This document shows positions 1-4,697 of a stretch of DNA of 5,918 nucleotides, in pieces. The stretch covers positions 1 through 5,918 of the forward strand of contig JAISNS010000058.1 in NCBI GenBank assembly GCA_031276105.1, written 5' to 3'. The translations under genes and the position numbers were made by a program. The first letter of the stretch is position 1; each line of letters begins with the position of its first letter. Origin of the DNA: Dysgonamonadaceae bacterium. GTDB taxonomy: Bacteria > Bacteroidota > Bacteroidia > Bacteroidales > Azobacteroidaceae. The notes beneath the pieces were generated by a model, which was not told where the DNA came from, made no database searches, and saw only the letters and a list, made by a program, of their open reading frames with translations.

Positions 1-533
1 ATGGAATGATGATAGAACCGGTTACCGAAGTGTCCGCGGTATCCGCCATTGGCGGGGAAGGTTTCTTCTTTCAGCTTCTCGAAATCAATAAATTTAGCTT
101 CGTCGATAATGAGGTAATCCAATGTCAAAGAGTTGGAAGTACCGGGACGATCCTGTGAAATAAGATAAGCTATCGAACCGTTATAGAACGATATAACATG
201 TTCGTATTCGGCCGGTTCGATATGAGGTTTCTCGAATCCGGCGGTTTTGGGCGGTTTGCGTCCGATGTAATAATGCAAATCGCGCTTGAATCCGAACGAT
301 TCCAGTGCGTTCAGTGTGCCGGGAAGGGTGTTTGTCAAGCCGTGCCGGTAAGACGGCACGACGAACGCTCCGGAACTGCGGGGCATCCGCTGGAGGTTGC
401 GCAGGAAAAAGGGCGCTGCGACTCCGTGCGTTTTCCCCAATCGCCGGCCCCCGACAAAAACGGTCGTTTTGGCGCCGGTAAACATTACTTCCTGTTGCGG
501 AGGATTGAAATAGACGGGTTTGTTTTCATTCAT
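1..533 (-). CDS. terL: Phage terminase large subunit, N-terminal ATPase part (cut by the window edge)
   Basis: This is the motor ATPase that drives DNA into the prohead and cuts the concatemer. The 177 visible codons hold a textbook terminase ATPase start. Walker A is GGRRLGKTH at residues 28-36 (K34, T35). Walker B is LDYLIIDEA at 138-146, with D144 and the catalytic E145. A conserved QDRPGTSNSL stretch lies at 127-136, and the HFGNRF region near 168-173 leads toward the coupling motif. The C-terminal nuclease domain lies off the left edge. The ATG at 533 overlaps the end of the upstream 200-aa gene by 8 nt (ATGAATGA), so translation is probably coupled. I see no Shine-Dalgarno. The start fits because only a short segment (NENKPVYFNPPQQEVMF) precedes the ATPase core, as is usual in TerL. 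The family call is firm; the phage group is not decided. Confidence 0.95.
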   Translation of the reverse strand, partial: MNENKPVYFNPPQQEVMFTGAKTTVFVGGRRLGKTHGVAAPFFLRNLQRMPRSSGAFVVPSYRHGLTNTLPGTLNALESFGFKRDLHYYIGRKPPKTAGFEKPHIEPAEYEHVISFYNGSIAYLISQDRPGTSNSLTLDYLIIDEAKFIDFEKLKEETFPANGGYRGHFGNRFYHHS

Positions 534-1128
534 GATTCGGTTCGGCAAATAAATTATCTTCGTCAAAATCCACGTTTTCGTATTCGATATCTTCGATATC
601 GTTCATGTATTTTTCCTTCAACGCCTTGATTCTGTCCTGAATATCGGCGACCGGTTTAATGCCGATTACCTGCGGATCGGAACTCGGTTCAAAGCGTTGC
701 GGAACGATTTCTTCCCAGGGGATTTTAAGGTTATCCTCTTTATCTAATTGATTGTATTTAGCATATTTGTCGGCGGCTGCCACCATGGATCGGGCGTCTT
801 TTTTTCGTTCGGCCAAATCGTAGGCGTTCATTATCATCGAATTGAATTTGAAGCGGTGAAAAGCCTTGGAGGTTTCACTCATGTCGCCCAACAGTACCTT
901 CAATAACTGAATATCCTCGTATGCCTGCGTTTTATTGACGCCAAACGTCAATAAATGATCACGTATTTCAGCGTCTTTTTTGCGGGGATGCTCCAGCCAG
1001 AGGGTATAAGCCGATCGCATCCGGATGATGCGGTTAATCAGCATTTCCGGTATTGCCTGCTTCAATAAATCATCCCTGTTATCAAAGAGGTGTACCCGGC
1101 ATATTTCCAGTGTGTTGGGCTTGGCCAT
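526..1128 (-). CDS. Probable terminase small subunit (DNA-recognition partner of TerL)
   Basis: This 200-aa protein lies directly upstream of and overlaps terL, the usual place for the small subunit that recognises phage DNA and loads the motor. Residues about 35-80 are helical and contain a likely helix-turn-helix (DAEIRDHLLTFGVNKTQAYE, 52-71). A second helical part (about 85-130, including NAYDLAERKKDARSMVAAAD at 101-120) could be the oligomerisation region. The C-terminus is strongly acidic (DIEDIEYENVDFDEDN, 177-192) and could be the TerL- or portal-contacting tail. The start at 1128 shares one base with the stop of the 86-aa gene (TAATG), and GGAAG lies 4 nt before the ATG. TerS proteins diverge too much for the sequence alone to settle this; the call rests on position, size, HTH and acidic tail. 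The 86-aa neighbour competes for the role. Confidence 0.7.
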   Translation of the reverse strand: MAKPNTLEICRVHLFDNRDDLLKQAIPEMLINRIIRMRSAYTLWLEHPRKKDAEIRDHLLTFGVNKTQAYEDIQLLKVLLGDMSETSKAFHRFKFNSMIMNAYDLAERKKDARSMVAAADKYAKYNQLDKEDNLKIPWEEIVPQRFEPSSDPQVIGIKPVADIQDRIKALKEKYMNDIEDIEYENVDFDEDNLFAEPNHE

Positions 1129-1388
1129 TATTCTTCCGACTGTGCTTGATCGACTAAATAATCCTGCATGAGTTCAACGGCCATGGGCGAACCGGCCTTT
1201 GCCAAAGCGATTTCCTGACGCCGAATTTCCAGTACGGTTTCCGCCCGGCCCAAGCGGTACGCTTTTGCCTCCGGAGTGTTTTTGTCGGCAATTTTGGCCT
1301 TCAATTCGTCGTCATCCATTCCGATGAGAACGGCAATGTCCGGAACCGGCATCAAAAGGGAAGCATATTCTTTGATTTTTTCAGTCAT
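1128..1388 (-). CDS. Small helical, HTH-like protein of the packaging operon
   Basis: This 86-aa protein sits between the HKD protein and the probable small terminase. Residues 15-33 (about PVPDIAVLIGMDDDELKAK) read like a homeodomain-type HTH that selects a start and a turn. They are followed by an Ala/Glu/Arg-rich helix (about 40-65) and KAGSPMAVELMQDYL (64-78), a pattern resembling the 'A-x-x-G-x-x-x-A-hydrophobic' C-terminus of short phage HTH and terminase-small-subunit-like proteins. I infer DNA binding in packaging. The start at 1388 is chosen because ATGA overlaps the upstream stop by 4 nt, AGGA lies 8 nt upstream, and the longer open frame to 1532 runs antiparallel to nothing and simply overlays the HKD gene. 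No biochemical function is known to me. Confidence 0.75.
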   Translation of the reverse strand: MTEKIKEYASLLMPVPDIAVLIGMDDDELKAKIADKNTPEAKAYRLGRAETVLEIRRQEIALAKAGSPMAVELMQDYLVDQAQSEE

Positions 1389-1864
1389 AATTTTATTCCT
1401 GTTTGAATCATTTCCTGAATTTCGTCGTAAAACGATTGATAGCAACCGGCGTCGGTAGTGATGATGGTCGATTCTTTCCTGTTGCCGCGCGTCTGATTCT
1501 GGCTGGTACAAATCGCTACCGGTATTGCACAATCAAAGAGTATCACTTTCCCGTGATTGTTTGTCAAATAGACTTCATCAAACACATTACTTGCAAAATG
1601 AAGGAGTTTTGATATTTTGACAGCTGCTTTACCGTCGAGAATCACCACGATTTTTCCGATATCCATTTCCTGCCGGAATTTCCATATTTTACGGATAAAT
1701 TCTTCGGAAATGGAAAAAGAGGTAATGTAAATCACGTTACACTTTCCGGAGAGTTGATTCAAAAGTACCTCCATCGCGTCGAACAACTGAAATTTATCCG
1801 TATAAAAAGCCTGTACCGGATGTTCGGATACAGGCTTGATGGATTTCACCGCTTCGCTATGCAT
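1385..1864 (-). CDS. Single-HKD phospholipase D-like (nuclease-like) protein in the packaging operon
   Basis: This 159-aa protein has one complete HKD motif: HGKVILFD at residues 104-111, with H104, K106 and D111 in the exact HxK(x4)D spacing. It is followed by CTSQNQTRGNRKEST (119-133), whose S121 and N123 match the downstream S-x-N position of the PLD superfamily. Small proteins with a single HKD, such as the Nuc endonuclease, form the active site by dimerising. The upstream half alternates strands and helices as expected for one PLD lobe (IYITSFSISEEFIRKIW, 45-61; KIVVILD, 71-77). I see no signal peptide or membrane segment, so it should act in the cytoplasm. It overlaps the genes on either side by 8 nt and 4 nt, tying it to the terminase genes. 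The superfamily call is strong. Nuclease activity and a role in packaging or DNA processing are inference; lipase activity is unlikely. Confidence 0.82.
   Translation of the reverse strand: MHSEAVKSIKPVSEHPVQAFYTDKFQLFDAMEVLLNQLSGKCNVIYITSFSISEEFIRKIWKFRQEMDIGKIVVILDGKAAVKISKLLHFASNVFDEVYLTNNHGKVILFDCAIPVAICTSQNQTRGNRKESTIITTDAGCYQSFYDEIQEMIQTGIKL
1807..1837 (-). terminator. Terminator-like hairpin inside the start of the HKD gene
   Basis: On the minus strand, AAGCCTGTA pairs perfectly with TACAGGCTT (9 bp). The inner part can add CCG/CGG pairs with one bulge. The right arm runs directly into T residues (GGCTTTTTATA). This is the shape of an intrinsic terminator, yet it covers codons 10-20 of the 159-aa gene. 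It could act as an attenuator dependent on ribosome coupling; the function is inference. Confidence 0.5.
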
Positions 1865-2612
1865 ACAATCCCAGTCCTGTCAGTTCGGCCAGTTGTTCGT
1901 CCGAAATGCCGGCATTGGCTTTAAGAAGCAAATCCAGCCGTTGCTGCATTTTATCGAGCAGGGCGAGATACTTGCTTTGGTCATCCTGTTGACGCAGTTC
2001 GGCCAGTTTGGCCTTGTTATCGCTCAGGTATTTGCGGGCGGCGGATATTTCTTTGGCATCGGGAACGGTAGCCGGCGGAGTGTCGCCGGTCGGAGGCGCT
2101 GGGGGAACGACGGCAAATGCATCGTATTCGTCCCAGTTCCGGCGCAGTTGCTCATCCAGTTCTTTGAGTTCCTTCAACAGCGGGTAGCGGTCGCAAGGCA
2201 GGGCGTTGTTCATCAGTTTGAGATGCTCGTGAAGCTTGCGCATACGCGGGAAAATATTTAAATTTTCCGTGTATTTTGCTTTGATTTCCTCCGGCAGCTG
2301 CTCATGATCCGGACGCATCCCTTTTGTTTCCGTTGCCTCCCGTTTTTCGGCCTTCGGGAATGTCTTTTGAACAACCGTTACAGCCGTTTTTTCGAGCGTT
2401 TTTGATTCTTTCGCAGCATCGTCCAACATGCGGTAATTGTAGATTTTTTGAAGCTCGTACTTCAATTTTTCCACGTTTTTTCGCCGGACAATGCTCTCAT
2501 ACAATATCCGGTTCCGGTTCAACTTCAGCAGCAGAAGCGCGGCTTTTTCAATATCTACCTGTTCGTTCGGGGCGTCCAGTACATTTTTAATTTCTCCTGT
2601 TAAATCGTCCAT
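1857..2612 (-). CDS. Helical phage protein of unknown function, first gene of the packaging segment
   Basis: This 251-aa soluble protein is almost entirely helical. The N-terminal part has a hydrophobic/basic helix AALLLLKLNRNRILYESIVRR (about 24-44). A central segment includes MRPDHEQLPEEIKAKY (99-114) and DRYPLLKELKELDEQLRRNW (141-160). A Pro/Thr/Ala-rich linker follows (about 169-185, VPPAPPTGDTPPATVPD). The C-terminal coiled-coil-like region (187-232) ends in an LAELTGLGLYA tail. I recall similar LNRNRI/DHxQLPEEI proteins from Bacteroidetes prophages, but know no function. I chose the ATG at 2612 rather than 2732 because the 40 extra codons would run through a hairpin and an AT-rich regulatory-looking gap and encode an unconvincing sequence. 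The end overlaps the HKD gene by 8 nt. A packaging or head-assembly accessory role is guessed from context only. Confidence 0.8.
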   Translation of the reverse strand: MDDLTGEIKNVLDAPNEQVDIEKAALLLLKLNRNRILYESIVRRKNVEKLKYELQKIYNYRMLDDAAKESKTLEKTAVTVVQKTFPKAEKREATETKGMRPDHEQLPEEIKAKYTENLNIFPRMRKLHEHLKLMNNALPCDRYPLLKELKELDEQLRRNWDEYDAFAVVPPAPPTGDTPPATVPDAKEISAARKYLSDNKAKLAELRQQDDQSKYLALLDKMQQRLDLLLKANAGISDEQLAELTGLGLYA

Positions 2613-2626
2613 AATAATGATTTTTA

Positions 2627-2660
2627 TAAATTTACCTGCGAAGGTAATTACCCGGGTAAA
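2627..2660 (-). promoter_or_regulatory. Operator-like dyad cluster with a weak promoter candidate before the 251-aa gene
   Basis: Half-sites alternate as TTACC (2632-2636), GGTAA (2643-2647), TTACC (2648-2652) and GGTAA (2655-2659). They form the palindromes GGTAATTACC (2643-2652) and TTACCCGGGTAA (2648-2659). On the minus strand TAAATTTA (2634-2627) matches seven of eight bases of the Bacteroides -7 consensus TAnnTTTG; no good -33 TTTG is correctly spaced. The gap could therefore carry a regulated promoter for the packaging genes. Protein binding is inference. Confidence 0.35.
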
Positions 2661-2672
2661 CATTTTAAAAGA

Positions 2673-2708
2673 CAAAGGATATTGTCCTTTCCTGAACAAT
2701 ATCCTTTG
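2673..2708 (-). terminator. Strong hairpin after the structural gene, likely transcription terminator
   Basis: A perfect 13-bp inverted repeat (minus strand CAAAGGATATTGT ... ACAATATCCTTTG, loop of 10 nt) lies 34 bp after the stop of the 193-aa gene. On the minus strand it is followed by TCTTTTAAAA. It probably ends or weakens the head-module transcript. It is partly symmetric and could fold on the other strand too, but no gene there needs it. Confidence 0.6.
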
Positions 2709-2742
2709 ATTGAGCCATGCAAAAAAATTCAAAAACAGCTCA

Positions 2743-3324
2743 TTATGGTTCCGCAGGCGGCTCGTTGATATTGCCGCTTACAGCTTCAATAAGGCCGGTA
2801 TAAAACGGCGCCGGCATCATGTCGGTAACGGATACCTCCAAGGTGGTACCCATTTCGTCGGTTGCAGCGCCACCCAAATTTTGCGACGGATTGGTTTCCG
2901 TCTGATACATATCGTTTCCGATGACGCGGTATTTTCCCGGTTTTGTCTTGACAATATAGACATAATCGTCGTTATTGGCCAGCCGGCAAAACGCGGTTGC
3001 ATCCTCTTCCGTTCCCGGATGGACGAACGTTGCCTTTACCAGCGTGGACTTGGAAGGCTTTGTGCCCTGACTTTCTGCCGTTACCGGCGATTTGTCAACC
3101 AAAACGTTTAATTTTTGCCATTTTTTGTTGAGGGCTAACACAAAGCTGCCGGTGTAGGTTGCCAGTTCGCCCATGGTCGTTACGTAGGTCTCCGGCAAAG
3201 TCGGCCATGATACAATATCCCTTTTCGGGATGGTATACACCTCGGTGCGTATTCCGGGAAGATTTATCTTCCCATCGCACCACTCTAATGATTGCGGGCT
3301 AAGCCCTGTACAGTTTGTCGGCAT
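2743..3324 (-). CDS. Small phage structural protein following the capsid gene (tail-tube-like or decoration)
   Basis: This 193-aa protein lies 12 nt after the major capsid gene. It is Thr/Val/Gly-rich and beta-strand-like, with no catalytic motif. Features are an N-terminal GLSPQSLEWCDGKINLPGIR segment (7-26), a strand-rich middle (SFVLALNKKWQKLNVLVD, 60-77), NDDYVYIVKTKPGKYRVIG (118-136) and TTLEVSVTDMMPAPFYTG (160-177). The order 'aromatic-rich strand, K-x-R-V-x-G, variable loop, then PAPxYTG' resembles small beta-barrel virion proteins of Bacteroidetes prophages and has some tail-tube flavour. The position beside the shell gene would equally suit a head decoration or head-tail joining protein. 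No Shine-Dalgarno is visible; the leader is TAATAATAAAAAATT. The virion role is inferred from context and composition. Confidence 0.72.
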   Translation of the reverse strand: MPTNCTGLSPQSLEWCDGKINLPGIRTEVYTIPKRDIVSWPTLPETYVTTMGELATYTGSFVLALNKKWQKLNVLVDKSPVTAESQGTKPSKSTLVKATFVHPGTEEDATAFCRLANNDDYVYIVKTKPGKYRVIGNDMYQTETNPSQNLGGAATDEMGTTLEVSVTDMMPAPFYTGLIEAVSGNINEPPAEP

Positions 3325-3336
3325 AATTTTTTATTA

Positions 3337-4299
3337 TTAAGCAGATTGCGATACATAGAGTTTTCCGACAAGCAAGCGCTCGGGGGAAATCGTTTCGTAT
3401 TGCACGCCGAAAACGGCGGCCATAGAGAGGGTAACCTGAAAGGCTTCGAAGCGGTCGACGTCCAATTTTTCCAGCGAATTGCCGGCGCCCATGCCGACGA
3501 TCATGTTGTTTTTGGTGGTCAGTTGGATATACGGCGAGTTTTTCTTGTTCGACAAAGCCACCAGTTCGCACAGGTCGTCCGATCCTTCGAGGTAGGTTTT
3601 CTTGAACTCCTTGTTGTAAGGAACCGAACCAACCGTTTGCTGATAATCATCTACGTAAGCATTGTAAATGTCTTTCGAGATAAACATTTTGGTCGGAACG
3701 CTTTGCAATTCGTCGCTCGCAGCGCGAAAATACGTTTTCAACAAATCGACGGCGTTCACGTTGCTGATGGCAGACGCAAACTCGTAAAGGTTCTTTTTTG
3801 TTGCGGAGATATCCGTACCCGTGATTTCGGTAGTCGTAATCGTGTCGAAACCGTTAAACAGTTCGGCGCTGGTGGTGCCGCTATTAACGCGGGAAGCGGA
3901 AAACAGGGCGGCGTTCATTTTCTCCGAAATGCTTTTGATTTCGGCGGCAAGGACGGCTTTCGTGATGTCCACGTTTTTCAAGCCTTCGCCGTGCAGAACC
4001 AGGCTTCCGTAGATGGATTGCCAAACGTCGTTCGGATCAAATTTCTTGATTACCGATCCAAGGAACACTTCCAAGGTACGCCCTTTGATTGTGGTAGTCG
4101 TATTCGTGCGGTCCGGATCGTAAGGGCCCAACTGCGCATTTCCGCTGTACTCCCCAATGGTCTCTTTGTACTGTACGCCCAAACGCGGCGTCATGTGCTT
4201 CAATGATGCTTCCAGTCCGATAGTCATCATCAACAGCAGCTGCTTTCTGTATTTGACGGCTGATTTTTTCAGGTCGTCAGGGGTGATTGTTATTGCCAT
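3337..4299 (-). CDS. Probable phage major capsid protein (HK97-like fold expected)
   Basis: This 320-aa protein builds the icosahedral head. It follows the protease/scaffold gene, the classic position for the shell protein, and has the usual size. Features consistent with the fold are a charged helical N-terminal arm (about 1-35), an acidic/Thr-rich loop (45-75) that could be the E-loop, a long helix ITKAVLAAEIKSISEKMNAAL (112-132, spine-helix candidate), SGTTSAELFNGFDTI (140-154), a segment PTKMFISKDIYNAYVDDYQ (202-220) typical of the P-domain/A-domain junction, and a C-terminal stretch RFEAFQVTLSMAAVFGVQYE (283-302) ending in the ERLLVGKLYV strand. The start has no Shine-Dalgarno but follows an A/T-rich leader with heptamer repeats, typical of Bacteroidetes. 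Three in-frame TAA stops end it. The identification is from context and pattern, as capsid sequences are weakly conserved. Confidence 0.82.
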   Translation of the reverse strand: MAITITPDDLKKSAVKYRKQLLLMMTIGLEASLKHMTPRLGVQYKETIGEYSGNAQLGPYDPDRTNTTTTIKGRTLEVFLGSVIKKFDPNDVWQSIYGSLVLHGEGLKNVDITKAVLAAEIKSISEKMNAALFSASRVNSGTTSAELFNGFDTITTTEITGTDISATKKNLYEFASAISNVNAVDLLKTYFRAASDELQSVPTKMFISKDIYNAYVDDYQQTVGSVPYNKEFKKTYLEGSDDLCELVALSNKKNSPYIQLTTKNNMIVGMGAGNSLEKLDVDRFEAFQVTLSMAAVFGVQYETISPERLLVGKLYVSQSA

Positions 4300-4310
4300 A
4301 TTTATTTAAA

Positions 4311-4338
4311 CTAAAAACTAAAAATTAAAAACTAAAAA
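4311..4338. repeat. Four tandem heptamers in the leader of the capsid gene
   Basis: The plus strand reads CTAAAAA, CTAAAAA, TTAAAAA, CTAAAAA, four head-to-tail 7-bp units with one C-to-T change. They fill most of the 47-bp gap between the protease stop and the capsid ATG. In the mRNA this is a U-rich run (UUUUUAG units), which would be unstructured and might aid translation of the highly expressed shell protein. Similar A/T repeats occur in Bacteroidetes intergenic DNA. Confidence 0.8.
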
Positions 4339-4346
4339 TCAATCAG

Positions 4347-4697
4347 TTACGGTAAGATGTTGTACAGGTTGCGGGCGCTTTCAATCTCTTTCATGTCGTC
4401 ATCTTCCGCCGGGGGCGTGTCGGTCGTTTTGTTGACTTCCTTCGTTTCGTCGCCGGGCTTTTTGTTCAGCGCTTCGATTTGTTCCTTCAGCGCTTTGATT
4501 TCGGCGTCTTTGTCGGAGCTTTGATTCGCTTCCGGTTTGTCGTTCTTTTCAGCCGGTTCTTCCGTTTTCTTGCCGGCGTCGGCAAGCGCATCGTTCAGGG
4601 CTTTCACCTGCGCTTCGGTAAGTTCTGCCTTACCGTTCTTAAATTCAATCCCTTCCACATTCAGAAGGGTATTGATGGAAATAAAAGTTTTGTTCAT
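4347..4697 (-). CDS. Possible nested in-frame scaffold protein (internal start within the protease gene)
   Basis: An in-frame ATG at codon 242 of the protease gene would give a separate 116-aa scaffold protein, MNKTFISINTLLNVEG..., ending at the same stop. The DNA just before it (minus strand GAAATTTTTAATCCAACTAAAAATATTGTTACA, about 4698-4730) is far more AT-rich than the coding sequence around it and looks like the leader of a free-standing Bacteroidetes gene. The product holds a LTEAQVKALNDALADAG helix, a charged disordered stretch and a coiled coil, which suits a scaffold. Nested scaffolds are established for phage Mu (I/Z) and lambda (C/Nu3). Use of this start is inference. Confidence 0.45.
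   Translation of the reverse strand: MNKTFISINTLLNVEGIEFKNGKAELTEAQVKALNDALADAGKKTEEPAEKNDKPEANQSSDKDAEIKALKEQIEALNKKPGDETKEVNKTTDTPPAEDDDMKEIESARNLYNILP

Noticed and set aside
198..629. Plus-strand open frame opposite terL and the end of the small terminase gene
   Set aside because: The minus strand here encodes clear Walker A and B motifs; the plus-strand product has no features.
1389..1532. Upstream extension of the 86-aa gene to an ATG at 1532
   Set aside because: The added 48 residues (His/Arg/Ser-rich) overlap the HKD gene's catalytic region in another frame. The ATGA overlap and AGGA support the start at 1388.
1385..1864. HKD protein as a toxin or anti-phage defence effector
   Set aside because: Overlaps with packaging genes on both sides and the lack of any partner, immunity or sensor gene make a phage assembly or DNA-processing role more likely than a defence cargo.
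1836..2261. Plus-strand open frame opposite the 251-aa gene
   Set aside because: Gln/Phe/Gly-rich composition is the reverse image of a helical Lys/Glu/Leu-rich protein, with no promoter or start signal.
2648..2659. TTACCCGGGTAA as a simple restriction-type palindrome of no interest
   Set aside because: Not dismissed outright, but on its own a 12-bp palindrome proves little; it is reported only as part of the half-site cluster.
2613..2732. Upstream extension of the 251-aa gene to an ATG at 2732
   Set aside because: The extra 40 codons pass through the 13-bp hairpin and the dyad cluster and would nearly abut the preceding stop; the ATG at 2612 leaves a normal intergenic region.
3292..4206. 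Long plus-strand open frame (304 codons) opposite the capsid gene
   Set aside because: It is antisense to a convincing capsid protein in a consistent minus-strand operon. Its product is Phe/Arg/Gly-rich with no recognisable domain, as expected of a shadow frame.
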